From Deltaproteobacteria bacterium (lineage in GTDB: Bacteria > Desulfobacterota > Binatia > HRBIN30 > CADEER01), in the NCBI GenBank assembly GCA_029262455.1, contig JAJCZJ010000088.1, positions 559,649-623,648 of the forward strand: a DNA stretch of 64,000 nt, in the 5' to 3' direction. The position numbers and the translations under genes are program-made. The notes under the pieces are model-generated. The model did no database searches and was not told the origin of the DNA. It saw only the letters and a program-made list of their open reading frames with translations. Positions 35,735 to 44,738 of this stretch are shown here, in pieces. The stretch's first letter is position 1. Every line of letters begins with the position of its first letter.

Positions 35735-38236
35735 ATGGCGTTTCGTACTGGCGCGGTTTCGCGCATTTTTGGTGTTCTAATCGCGCTCAGCGCAACTTTC
35801 ATCTCGGCCTGTGAATCGGACACTGTCCGGACAATCGTTGCGACCCAGCCGCCGACGGAGACTCAGCCGCCGACGGCGACACCGATGCCGTCGGACGAGA
35901 CGCCGACGGCGACACCAGACGGCGTGCCGACGGGAACAGCAACGGCTGTTCCCACAGGTACAGCGGCGACAGAGACACCGACTGGTGCGGCGACCTCGAC
36001 CATGGTGCCGCCGACAACTGTCCCGACGTCGACTGCAACAGCGGTTTCCTCGGAGACGGCGGCAACCGAGACCCCGACACCGACCGCGATTCCAACGGGG
36101 ACGTCGAGTGCGCAGCTGGTGGGCAGCATCGAGCAGGTTTACCTGACCGACGCCTCTCCGGGCAGCCTCTTGGAGTTGATTTCTCCGAGTGGCGATGTCG
36201 TCGATGTCGGCAGCGCAGATGCTCGCGGGTCGTATGTCTGGCGCGACTTGACGCCGGGGGCCGGGTACACAGTCGTGATTGACGAAACGCCGATTGCCGC
36301 GACCAGCGGAGCGCAGGCGGTGCTCGGACCAGTGACGGTCACAGCGATGACTGACCCTCCCGATCTTTCGACTTTAGAAGGGCAAGTCCTCGAGCGTGGG
36401 TACGGCTACTTGCGGACTCGCGACGGGACACTGCTGGCGATCAATGTGGTCCTGCCGGGACCGATCGATGAGGGGCCGTACCCGGCTCTGATCGAGTATT
36501 CGGGATACGATCCGGCAAATCCGCGTATCAACCAGCCGGGCGTCTTGATCGGCCCGCTGCTCGGTTTCGCAACGGTGGGAGTCAACATGCGTGGCACCGG
36601 TTGCTCCGGTGGAGCGTTTGACTACTTCGAACCGGCGCAGAGCACGGACGGGTATGACGCGATCGAGGTCGTCGCACGTCAATCGTGGGTCAAGGGTGGC
36701 AAGGTCGGGATGATCGGTATTTCCTATCCCGGCATCTCTCAGCTCTTCACTGCGCAACTGCAGCCGCCGAGTTTGGCGGCGATCGCTCCACTGTCGGTCA
36801 TTTCTGAGACGCCTTCGACACTGTACCCCGGCGGTATCCTCAATAACGGCTTTGCCGTCGATTGGGCGGCCGAACGTCAGCGCGACGCCGTCGCCGGCGG
36901 TCAGGGTTGGTCGCAAACGCGGATCGATGATGGTGATCAGATCTGTATCGACAACCAGAAGCTGAAGGATCAGGCACCAGATATCTTCCAGCGGATCGAA
37001 GACAATCCGTTCTACACGGAAGAGGTCGCGGATCCGCTGTCGCCTGCAACGTTTGTCGACAAGATCAACGTCCCGGTCTTTCTCGCCGGCGCTTGGCAAG
37101 ACGAACAAACCGGTGGGCATTTCCCTACGATGCTCGATCGCTTCACCGGTACCGACAAGGCTCACTTTACGATGACCAACGGAGGTCATACCGACTCTCT
37201 CGGGCCGGAGATCTTTGGTCGCTGGTTTGAGTTCTTCTCGCTCTATGTCGCCGACGAGATTCCGGTGCTGCCGCCGGCCGCCGGAGTCGTGTTGTCGACG
37301 CTGGGAGACAGTATCTTCGGTGTTTCTGATCTCGAGCTTGCGCCGGATCGCTTCGTCGGCATGAGTCTCGAGGATGCACGGGCGGCCTTCGAAGCCGATC
37401 CGAAGGTTCGGATCCTATTCGACAATGGCGCGGGTGATGAAACGACACCGGGATCGCCGGTTCCGGGCTTCGAGATGGGATTCGATGCGTGGCCGATTCC
37501 GGAAGTCGTGCCGACTGCGTGGTATCTGACCGGTGACGACGGGTTGCAGACCGATGTCCCGACAGACAGCGGTGAGAAAGCCTACGATTACAATACCGGG
37601 TACTCGCAAGATGTGACATTGGACGGTGGTAGTGGCGCGGCCTGGAGGACCCAGCCGGCTTGGCACTGGGACTTTGTCGATTTGGACGACGAAGTTGTGT
37701 TCACCAGTGATGCGCTGACGGAAGACCTGATCTTGGTTGGTTCGGCGAGTGTCGATGTGTGGTTGAAGTCTACGGCGACGGATACCGACGTGCAGGTCAC
37801 CCTGAGCGAGATTCGTCCAGACGGGTTTGAGCTCTACATTCAGACCGGCTGGTTGCGCGCCGCGCGTCGGGTCCTCAACGAAGATGCCTCGAGCGATTTG
37901 CGACCGGTACATACCCATCGCGAAGAAGACGAAAGCCCGTTGACTCCGGGCGAGTTCGCTCCGATTCGTGTCGAGTTGTATCCGTTCGGGCATGCCTTCC
38001 GTGCCGGTTCGAGTATCCGGATCGCGATCAGCACACCTGGCGAGAGCCGTGTGCTGTGGAAGTTCGATGTGCTCGAGGAAGTTGGCGATGTCGTCAACGC
38101 GATTGGGTACGGCGAGACCTACCCGTCGAAGATCGTATTGCCGGTGATTCCCGGGGCAGACATCCCGACCGACTATCCGCCGGCGAATGCATATCGGGCG
38201 CAGCCGTCCCGGTCGGTAGACGTGACCGGCGGCTGA
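35735..38236 (+). CDS. CocE/NonD family hydrolase lipoprotein
   Basis: 833 aa. The signal ends SATFISAC (lipidated C26). A Thr/Pro/Ala-rich spacer follows at about 36-122, then a small beta-sandwich (SAQLVGSIEQVYLTDASPGS). The alpha/beta-hydrolase core has the nucleophile in MIGISYPGIS (S330), an Asp in FLAGAWQDEQTG and a His in NGGHTDSLG. The C-terminal jelly-roll starts near LILVGSASVDVWLKSTATDTD, as in X-Pro dipeptidyl-peptidase/cocaine-esterase enzymes. It probably hydrolyses an ester or amide on the cell surface. AGAGGGG precedes the ATG. The amidase begins 8 bp later. Confidence 0.92.
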   Translation: MAFRTGAVSRIFGVLIALSATFISACESDTVRTIVATQPPTETQPPTATPMPSDETPTATPDGVPTGTATAVPTGTAATETPTGAATSTMVPPTTVPTSTATAVSSETAATETPTPTAIPTGTSSAQLVGSIEQVYLTDASPGSLLELISPSGDVVDVGSADARGSYVWRDLTPGAGYTVVIDETPIAATSGAQAVLGPVTVTAMTDPPDLSTLEGQVLERGYGYLRTRDGTLLAINVVLPGPIDEGPYPALIEYSGYDPANPRINQPGVLIGPLLGFATVGVNMRGTGCSGGAFDYFEPAQSTDGYDAIEVVARQSWVKGGKVGMIGISYPGISQLFTAQLQPPSLAAIAPLSVISETPSTLYPGGILNNGFAVDWAAERQRDAVAGGQGWSQTRIDDGDQICIDNQKLKDQAPDIFQRIEDNPFYTEEVADPLSPATFVDKINVPVFLAGAWQDEQTGGHFPTMLDRFTGTDKAHFTMTNGGHTDSLGPEIFGRWFEFFSLYVADEIPVLPPAAGVVLSTLGDSIFGVSDLELAPDRFVGMSLEDARAAFEADPKVRILFDNGAGDETTPGSPVPGFEMGFDAWPIPEVVPTAWYLTGDDGLQTDVPTDSGEKAYDYNTGYSQDVTLDGGSGAAWRTQPAWHWDFVDLDDEVVFTSDALTEDLILVGSASVDVWLKSTATDTDVQVTLSEIRPDGFELYIQTGWLRAARRVLNEDASSDLRPVHTHREEDESPLTPGEFAPIRVELYPFGHAFRAGSSIRIAISTPGESRVLWKFDVLEEVGDVVNAIGYGETYPSKIVLPVIPGADIPTDYPPANAYRAQPSRSVDVTGG

Positions 38237-38244
38237 TCGCTCGA

Positions 38245-39699
38245 GTGGCGGTCACCGACGACTTCTTGTTTCTCGATGCCACGGCGCAGGCAGAGTGCCT
38301 GCGCCGTGGTGATCTCTCTCCGATCGAATTGGTCGATGCCTCGATCGATCGAATTGAGCGGACACACGACCAGCTAAACGCGGTCATCGCACCAGCTTTT
38401 GAACGCGCTCGCGCAGCAGCCGCGCAGGCCGACCTCGAGGCGCCATTCGGTGGCGTTCCCTTCTTGATGAAGGATCTCGGCGGGCAAGAAGCCGGCGCGT
38501 CGTATCACGCCGGCATGCAGTTCTTACGCGACGCCGGCTGGGTGGAGTCAACGGACTCGTATTTGGCCGAACGCTTTCGCGGCGCCGGACTGATCTCGTT
38601 GGGGCGAACCAATACACCCGAGCTGGGGTTGATGCCGACGACCGAGCCTGCGGCCTACGGTCCGACGCGCAACCCTTGGAATGCCGCGTACTCTTCGGGT
38701 GGTTCGAGCGGTGGCGCCGCGGCGGCGGTCGCTGCCGGTTTGGTGCCGATGGCTCACGCCAGTGACGGTGGCGGCTCGATTCGGATCCCGGCGAGTATGT
38801 GTGGGCTGGTGGGTCTCAAACCGACGCGTGGTCGCAACTCGTTTGGCCCGTCGTTGGGCGAACGCTGGAACGGCTACTCCTGCGAGTTCGTCGTCTGTCG
38901 TTCGGTGCGCGACGCAGCCGCCCTACTCGACGCAACCGCAGGTCCGATGCCCGGCGATCCGTACTACGCGGCGCCACCGGCTAGGCCTTACGCCGAAGCG
39001 CTGAATTCGGCGGCGGGCTCCTTGCGCATTGGACTGTTGGACCGTGGCCTGCGCGGAGAAGATTTGCATCCGGAGTCCATTGCCGCAGTTCGCCACACCG
39101 CGCGCCTTTTGGAGCAGGCCGGGCACCGGGTCGAGGAGGCTTATCCGGAAGCACTCGACGATCGCGCCAACCCCGCCGTGTACGTCGACATCGTCGCCAG
39201 CAACGTGGCGCGGGCACTGGACGTGTGGGCTCGAGCGGTTGGCAAACCGATCGGAATTGAAGATGTCGAGCCACTGACTTGGCGTATGGCGGAACGCGGC
39301 CGCTCGTTGTCGGCACCCGATTTGATCGAGCGGATTGAGAGTACGCACCAACTCGGCCGTCGTCTCGCTGCTTGGTGGGAGGGTGGCTTTGATATGTTGC
39401 TGACTCCCACGGTGGGTGCGCCACCGCCGGCGATAGGTTTCCTTTCCGGAACAGCCGAAGAGCCGTTTCGTGGACTTGCGCGGGCCGCTCCGTACGGGAT
39501 GTTTACGCTGCCCTTCAACATGTCCGGACAGCCGGCCATCTCTGTGCCCTTGTACCGCACCGCCGACGAGGTGCCCGGTCTCCCGATTGGGAGCCAGCTG
39601 GTCGGCGCCTACGGTCGCGAAGATCTGTTGTTACGTGTGGCGGCGCAGCTCGAAGAGATGCAGCCGTGGATCGACGAGAGACCGCCGCAGTCAGCATGA
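38245..39699 (+). CDS. Amidase (amidase-signature family)
   Basis: 484 aa from a GTG at 38245. The Ser-cisSer-Lys triad is present: K76 in PFLMKDLGG, S154 in SSGGSSGGAAAAVAAG and S178 in ASDGGGSIRIPAS. The family hydrolyses amide bonds in the cytoplasm. No signal peptide is seen. The gene lies 8 bp after CocE and overlaps the cytochrome gene by ATGA, so all three are likely one transcript. A linked pathway for a nitrogen- or ester-bearing compound is possible but unproven. Confidence 0.93.
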   Translation: MAVTDDFLFLDATAQAECLRRGDLSPIELVDASIDRIERTHDQLNAVIAPAFERARAAAAQADLEAPFGGVPFLMKDLGGQEAGASYHAGMQFLRDAGWVESTDSYLAERFRGAGLISLGRTNTPELGLMPTTEPAAYGPTRNPWNAAYSSGGSSGGAAAAVAAGLVPMAHASDGGGSIRIPASMCGLVGLKPTRGRNSFGPSLGERWNGYSCEFVVCRSVRDAAALLDATAGPMPGDPYYAAPPARPYAEALNSAAGSLRIGLLDRGLRGEDLHPESIAAVRHTARLLEQAGHRVEEAYPEALDDRANPAVYVDIVASNVARALDVWARAVGKPIGIEDVEPLTWRMAERGRSLSAPDLIERIESTHQLGRRLAAWWEGGFDMLLTPTVGAPPPAIGFLSGTAEEPFRGLARAAPYGMFTLPFNMSGQPAISVPLYRTADEVPGLPIGSQLVGAYGREDLLLRVAAQLEEMQPWIDERPPQSA

Positions 39700-41900
39700 G
39701 CGCACGTCGTGTCGCCGTCTTGGTGGTGCTGGTGGCGGCGATGTCGTCGCGGGTTGCCGCGGAAGCCGGTTTCGTTTCGAGCGAGCGATGTCGTTCGTGC
39801 CACCAGGTTGAGTTTGATCGTTGGAGTGGATCGCATCACGCGAAGGCGATGCAGGAGGCGACTCCGACCAGCGTTCTGGGGAACTTTAATGACGCGGTCT
39901 TTTCGCTCGCCGGTCGCACGACGCGTTTCTTTCGTCGCGGCGACAAGTACTGGGTGAGGACCCTTGGGCCGCGGGGACAAGATGCCGAGTTCGCGGTGCG
40001 GTATACGTTCGGAATCGAGCCGCTCCAGCAGTATCTGATCGAGGTGTCCGGAGGCAGGTTGCAGGCGCTGAAGATTGCCTGGGACACACGGTCGGCCACC
40101 GCTGGTGGGCAGCGTTGGTTTCACCTCGCTCCGGAGGAAGCCGCACTTGCGGTCGGCGACCCGTTTCATTGGACCGGCGCGTTGTACAATTGGAACAGCC
40201 AGTGCGGCTTTTGCCATTCCACTGCGTTCGAGAAGTCGTACGACGCCAAGCGCGATGTTTACGCGTCGAAGTGGGCAGAGATCAATGTAGCCTGTGAGGC
40301 TTGTCACGGTCCGGGCTCCGCCCACGTTGCATGGGCGGGCAGCGAGAACAAGACTGGGGACAACGGTTTGCTGCCGTTGTCTAAAGCGCGCGCCGAACTC
40401 AATGTGTGTGCGCCCTGCCATTCTCGGCGGACCCAGCTGGGCGAACCGCATCCTGTCGGCGACCCACTGATGGATGGATTCGATCCATCGACGCTTCGGC
40501 CTGGCCTGTACTTCGAGGATGGTCAGATCCTCGAGGAGGTCTATGTCTGGGGCTCGTTCGTGCAGAGCCGCATGCACCGCAAGGGTGTTCGTTGTGGCGA
40601 CTGTCACGAGCCGCACGGGCTGCGTCTGCGTGCCGAAGGCAACGCGCTTTGTGTGACGTGCCACAACCCCGGTGGTAACAAACGCTTCGCATCGTTGGCG
40701 AAGCTGAACTACGACAGTGCCCAGCATCATCACCACCAGTCGGGAAGTGATGGCGCCCGGTGTGTGTCCTGTCACATGCCAGAACGGACGTACATGGTGG
40801 TCGATGATCGCCGCGATCACGGTTTTCGCATTCCGCGTCCCGATCTCAGTCAGATGATTGGGACACCGAACGCGTGCAATCAATGCCACACCGATAAGAC
40901 ACCGGAGTGGGCAGCGTCGGCGATTCGAGAGTGGACGGGGCGCGGGCCTACTGCGCACTGGTCGGAGGTGATCGCTGCGTCGAGGCGTGGGAACCCTTCA
41001 CCTGCGGGTCTGGCTGAAATGGTATCCGATCGAACTCTCGCTGCGATCGTGCGCGCCAGCGCCTTGGACGAACTTGCGAATGCTGGCCGCGTGTCGGCGG
41101 CAGTTGTTACCAAGGCGGGCAACGACTCGGAGCCCTTCGTGCGCGCCGCCGCGGCACGGGCACTCGATAGCCTTGCGCCGCCTGAGCGAACCACCGCGGG
41201 GGTCCTGTTGTTGCGCGATCCGATAAGGGCCGTACGCATCGAAGCGGCGCGGTCGATGGCAGACCTGGTGCCGTCGATGAAAGCCGAGGATGCGGGTGTT
41301 TTCGCTCCGGCGGGAGAGGAATATCGGCGCGCGCAACGGTTCAACTCCAATCGACCTGAGGGGCACTACAACCTGGGATCGTTCGAATCCCGCCTCGGAA
41401 ATCTAGGGAAAGCCCGCGTGTCGTACGAGAAGGCGATCGAGGTCGGGGCATACTTCGTGCCGGCGTACGTAAACCTCGCGGACGTTCACCGTGTCGAGGG
41501 GCGCGAGGTGGAGTGCGAAAAAACCCTGCGCAACGCTCTGGTCGTGGACAGTGAGAACGCGGCTGTGCGTCATTCTCTGGGACTTTCCCTGATCAGGCAA
41601 AGCCGAACCAAGGAAGCCCTCGCAGAGCTGGCGGCGGCCTCGACGGCCGCCCCCGAAGTCGCGCGCTACGCGTACGTGTACGGCGTCGCCCTCAACTCCT
41701 CCGGCCGCGGCGACGAAGCTCTCGCCGTACTGAGCAAGGCGGAGAGAGCCCATCCGCGAGACATCGATGTGCTGACCGCCCTGTTCTCGTTCCACCGCGA
41801 GCGCGGCGACATGGCGAAAGCGAAGACCTATTTGGAGCGGGTGAATCAGTTGCGTCAAGAAACCCGAAAGCCTTCCCCTCTACCTCCGGGAGAGGGTTAA
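39696..41900 (+). CDS. Octaheme c-type cytochrome with HEAT/TPR C-terminal half
   Basis: 734 aa with an export signal (VAVLVVLVAAMSSRVAAEA). Eight CxxCH motifs start at residues 32, 170, 200, 238, 300, 319, 356 and 394, so eight hemes are expected. A HHHH run is at 344-347. From about 420 to 530 short helical HEAT-like units follow, and from about 540 to 715 tetratricopeptide repeats (EGHYNLGSFESRLGNLGKARVSYEKAI). It is probably a periplasmic electron carrier or oxidoreductase with a protein-binding arm. The last nine residues PSPLPPGEG come from the downstream repeat. The start overlaps the amidase stop. Confidence 0.9.
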   Translation: MSARRVAVLVVLVAAMSSRVAAEAGFVSSERCRSCHQVEFDRWSGSHHAKAMQEATPTSVLGNFNDAVFSLAGRTTRFFRRGDKYWVRTLGPRGQDAEFAVRYTFGIEPLQQYLIEVSGGRLQALKIAWDTRSATAGGQRWFHLAPEEAALAVGDPFHWTGALYNWNSQCGFCHSTAFEKSYDAKRDVYASKWAEINVACEACHGPGSAHVAWAGSENKTGDNGLLPLSKARAELNVCAPCHSRRTQLGEPHPVGDPLMDGFDPSTLRPGLYFEDGQILEEVYVWGSFVQSRMHRKGVRCGDCHEPHGLRLRAEGNALCVTCHNPGGNKRFASLAKLNYDSAQHHHHQSGSDGARCVSCHMPERTYMVVDDRRDHGFRIPRPDLSQMIGTPNACNQCHTDKTPEWAASAIREWTGRGPTAHWSEVIAASRRGNPSPAGLAEMVSDRTLAAIVRASALDELANAGRVSAAVVTKAGNDSEPFVRAAAARALDSLAPPERTTAGVLLLRDPIRAVRIEAARSMADLVPSMKAEDAGVFAPAGEEYRRAQRFNSNRPEGHYNLGSFESRLGNLGKARVSYEKAIEVGAYFVPAYVNLADVHRVEGREVECEKTLRNALVVDSENAAVRHSLGLSLIRQSRTKEALAELAAASTAAPEVARYAYVYGVALNSSGRGDEALAVLSKAERAHPRDIDVLTALFSFHRERGDMAKAKTYLERVNQLRQETRKPSPLPPGEG

Positions 41901-42079
41901 GGGTGAGGGGATCGAAATGCCAACTTCCTTCTTGCCCTTGTGCCGCAGTGCTTTCGCGCCCACGCTCAAGAACGAACCCTCACCTTTCATCCTCTCCCGC
42001 ATGCAATGCGGGAGAGGAGATTTTGTTGGGCTTTGCCCGTCATTTCGAGAAAAGCGACAGCCTCCTCCGGGAGAGGCTC
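41873..42079 (-). repeat. Structured dispersed repeat, copy B (inverted relative to copy A)
   Basis: About 205 bp, the reverse complement of copy A with scattered changes. It has a 12-bp hairpin CCTCTCCCGCAT/ATGCGGGAGAGG (41991-42017), the ACGGGCAAAGCCC hairpin, and CTCTCCCGGAGG-type palindromes at both ends. The left end overlaps the last codons of the octaheme gene and supplies its stop. Confidence 0.82.
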
Positions 42080-42267
42080 AAGGGAATCAAAATGCCGACC
42101 CTCGGTTTACCCATTTGGCACAGCCTCTGAATCGGTGGAGATTGATCGAGAACTGGGTTCATCTGCGGTTGAGAAAGCACGTTGCGCCGAGACACCCAGT
42201 CGTTCTTGGTACATTGCCCCCGCTGTCTTCTTTGAGTAAGGAGGGCGAGTAGCGGAAGGGAGTTGCG
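41901..42267. other. Intergenic interval, mostly repeat B
   Basis: The first half is repeat B. The rest, 42080-42267, has no convincing gene. The start of the next gene is preceded by GGAAGGGAGTTGCG, a good ribosome site (about 42255-42263). Confidence 0.6.
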
Positions 42268-43152
42268 ATGGACAGAACCCTTTGCAAGTTCGTCGGCCGG
42301 AGCAACGATCGATTTCGGCGCATGTCGATGGTCGTTGCGATGTGGAGCCTTGCGCTAGCGGGAATCCCCGATCGCGAAGTATCGGCTGGCGCGGTGCCCG
42401 ATGAGCTCATTCCCGGAAAAGTCGTTGTCATCAAGCCTGCCAAGTTGGCCAAGTTCGTTTCGAGGGGGAGTTTCGCCTTGCCCCTTCCGACGGACGATCC
42501 CTCGGTCGAAGGTGCGAGATTGCGGATCTACGATACGAGCCTCGACGGGGCTGGGGAAAGTACCTACGATTTGCCGGCCGTTGGCTGGAGGGGGCTTGGC
42601 CAACCGCCTGGGTCCAAGGGCTATCGGTACAAAGGTGCAGGGACCTCGGGCGACCCGTGCAAAGTTGTGCTGATCAAGGAGAGAACCGTGAAGGCGGTAT
42701 GCAAGGGCGCGGATGTAGCGTTTGCGCCGCCGTTCGTCGGTGACGTTGGAGTCATTCTGGAAGTGGGTTTCGACGCAAACAGATACTGTACGCTCTTCGG
42801 AGGGCAAGCGGTTAAGAACGACGATAAGATTTTCAAGCGCAAGGACGCACCGACGCCAGAACAGTGCCCAGTGTATCCGCCGCAACCGAATTTTTGCCAG
42901 CCGACGTCTTGCCAAGGATCGAATCAGTCTTCTGTTGCCTGTGAACAGATGAAGTCCGACTGCACGGGTACTCCGACCTGCATCATTGACCCGGTGGAGT
43001 GCCAAGAGTTTGTCGACATGGACCAATGCATGGGCGGCCAGTGGTGCGACTGCGTGTTGGCCTGCGAGGTTGGCGATGACTTTTGCGCGACGTGTGTAAA
43101 CTTCCTCTCCACCTGCGAGCCAGAGATCACTACGTGTCTCGAGTTGGAATGA
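42268..43152 (+). CDS. Secreted Cys-rich protein with a recurrent C-terminal-type domain
   Basis: 294 aa. A hydrophobic N-terminus (MVVAMWSLALAGI, residues 21-33) suggests export. Residues 50-200 form a domain shared with the serine protease gene at 49989 and, more distantly, with the gene at 44739. The common core is GWRGLG...GSKGYRYKGAGTSGDPCKVVLIKERTVKAVCKG, then ILEVGFDANRYCTLFGG and KRKDAPTPEQC. The tail (205-294) carries about 14 Cys and Pro/Gln (FCQPTSCQGSNQ, CDCVLACEVGDDFCATC), so it is probably disulfide-rich. Function unknown. The start could also be at Met19 or 21. Confidence 0.75.
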   Translation: MDRTLCKFVGRSNDRFRRMSMVVAMWSLALAGIPDREVSAGAVPDELIPGKVVVIKPAKLAKFVSRGSFALPLPTDDPSVEGARLRIYDTSLDGAGESTYDLPAVGWRGLGQPPGSKGYRYKGAGTSGDPCKVVLIKERTVKAVCKGADVAFAPPFVGDVGVILEVGFDANRYCTLFGGQAVKNDDKIFKRKDAPTPEQCPVYPPQPNFCQPTSCQGSNQSSVACEQMKSDCTGTPTCIIDPVECQEFVDMDQCMGGQWCDCVLACEVGDDFCATCVNFLSTCEPEITTCLELE

Positions 43153-43374
43153 TCCTGCAGGTGTTCGGTCCAGATTCGCGAGCAGGAAGTGTCCAGAAGT
43201 ACTCCCGGTCTTCAGAACCGTTGATCGGGGTGTCGTGGTAGCAATGGGTTTCGTGGGGCTGCTGCAACAGCGAAGCCGAACCTGCGAGGCTTTCGGAGCG
43301 ATGGTTTTGGCAGCGACCACCGAACCCGAGGTCGTCCCGCGTACTGCGACGGCCGGGAAGGACGATGCAGCACG

Positions 43375-43944
43375 ATGACACCTCCAGGTGGTTCAAGAAT
43401 CAAGGTCGAGATCGAAGATGGCCGGCAGGTAGTGGTCGTGCCTCAGGACAACGCCGGACTGACTCGCTACCTCGTGGCGGTATTCCTCGTTCTCTGGCTT
43501 TCGATGTGGTTTGCCGGTTTCTGGGGCGCTGTGAATTCGGTGATCGGCGGTTCGGCGGGACTGTTTATTACGGTGTGGCTGACTGGTTGGACCTTTGGTG
43601 GCTTGGTGGCGATGCGGTTCCTCTACCGACTCATGCGGCCGAGCGTGCCGGAACGGTTTATCCTTGGACGACCTCGTCTCGGTTACGATAGTGGGGTTCC
43701 CACATTCCAGGTATTTGCTGGGTTCGGTATGAAGCACCAACTTGAGTTTTGGCGGATGCTATTTCCGAAGCGGATGGTTTGCGAGTTTTCGCAGACTGAG
43801 TTGGCAACTCTGAAGTTGCGCGAGAGTGATGAGTCGAACCGTCTCACGATCGATCGAGGGACGGAGCGGATCGATTTGGGTAACCGTGCGTCCGAAATCG
43901 AACGCGAGTGGTTGTTCGAGGTGTTGCGCAGTGAGTACGCGTAG
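43375..43944 (+). CDS. Conserved-looking membrane protein, function unknown
   Basis: 189 aa. The N-terminus is polar (IKVEIEDGRQVVVVPQDNAGLTRYLVA), then two membrane helices follow (VAVFLVLWLSMWFAGFWG and GLFITVWLTGWTFGGLVAM). The C-terminal 110 residues are cytoplasmic and have a strand pattern ending in TIDRGTERIDLGNRASEIEREWLFEVL. I do not recognise the family. No ribosome site stands out. It precedes a GNAT gene in the same direction. Confidence 0.7.
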   Translation: MTPPGGSRIKVEIEDGRQVVVVPQDNAGLTRYLVAVFLVLWLSMWFAGFWGAVNSVIGGSAGLFITVWLTGWTFGGLVAMRFLYRLMRPSVPERFILGRPRLGYDSGVPTFQVFAGFGMKHQLEFWRMLFPKRMVCEFSQTELATLKLRESDESNRLTIDRGTERIDLGNRASEIEREWLFEVLRSEYA

Positions 43945-43957
43945 TTCGGATCGCCAG

Positions 43958-44455
43958 GTGACTGAAGTTGTCGTTCGCCCCGCAACCGCGTCCGACGCCG
44001 ACGCCATCGCTGTAATCTACAATCACTACATCCGGGAAACGGTCGTCACTTTCGAAGAGGACGAGGTGTCGCCGACCGAGATGACACGTCGGGTTCAGGC
44101 CGTTGGCGCGATTCCCCTGCCGTGGCTGGTCGCGGAGTTGGACTCTCGGGTCACCGGATACGCGTATGCGACCAAGTGGAAGGAACGCACGGCGTATCGG
44201 TTTTCTGCTGAGGTGACGGTTTACTTGGCCCCGCAGGACACGGGGCGGGGAATTGGCTCGCGGCTGTATGGCGAGATGTTTCGTATCTTACGGGAGTGCA
44301 GGACTCATGCGGTGATCGGCGGGATCACGCTTCCGAATGACGCGAGCGTGGCCCTTCATGAGAAGTTCGGTCTGACGAAAGTAGCGCACTTTGCCGAGGT
44401 AGGGTTCAAGTTTGGACGCTGGCTCGACGTCGGGTATTGGCAGCGGATCTTGTGA
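43958..44455 (+). CDS. GNAT N-acetyltransferase, phosphinothricin-acetyltransferase-like
   Basis: 165 aa. TEVVVRPATASDADAIAVIYNHYIRETVVTFEED opens the GNAT fold exactly as in PAT/YncA proteins, and APQDTGRGIGSRLYGEM is the acetyl-CoA pyrophosphate loop. It likely acetylates a small amine or amino acid. The start is probably the GTG at 43958, 13 bp after the previous stop; a GTG at 43931 would add nine residues and overlap that gene. Confidence 0.88.
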   Translation: MTEVVVRPATASDADAIAVIYNHYIRETVVTFEEDEVSPTEMTRRVQAVGAIPLPWLVAELDSRVTGYAYATKWKERTAYRFSAEVTVYLAPQDTGRGIGSRLYGEMFRILRECRTHAVIGGITLPNDASVALHEKFGLTKVAHFAEVGFKFGRWLDVGYWQRIL

Positions 44456-44480
44456 TCTGATTGCTTGGCAAACGTTCCTT

Positions 44481-44613
44481 ACCGCAAATGAACGCAGGTG
44501 AACGCTGATGCCGCGCTCGAAAAGAAGGCCACGGATGAACACTGATGAACACGGATCCGGAAAATCGGGAGGGCGAGGCTCCTGCCGAGCCGCGTAGCGG
44601 ATCTGGTTTTCTC
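44481..44613. repeat. Dispersed palindromic repeat, copy 2, with ACGGATGAACAC units
   Basis: Starts with CCGCAAATGAACGCAGGTGAACGC-like units (44481-44510), then ACGGATGAACACTGATGAACACGGATCC (44531-44558) and the block GGCTC-CTGCC-GAGCC with CGCGTAGCGGATCTGGTTTTCTC (44576-44613). The last 60 bp match 5034-5097. The rest of the 44456-44738 gap shows nothing else. Confidence 0.7.
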
Positions 44614-44738
44614 TTGATCGCACTCGATTCGACGAATCGTTCGGGGGCAAAAGCCGAGATAGCCTCGAGAATAACTTCCCTCCGCGAGCCGCGATCTGCT
44701 ACTTAACGTTCGGTACTAATTGCATCGGGGGGAGAACG

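Noticed and set aside
35863..36129. Val/Gly/Ala-rich antisense ORF in the CocE linker region
   Set aside because: It is the mirror of the repetitive Thr/Pro linker codons.
39609..40958. 449-aa antisense frame over the amidase/octaheme cytochrome junction
   Set aside because: Composition typical of antisense to high-GC genes; the plus-strand CxxCH motifs are decisive.
43244..43378. 44-codon ORF ending ATGA on the membrane protein gene at 43375
   Set aside because: No ribosome site, signal or recognisable motif; the overlap alone is not enough.
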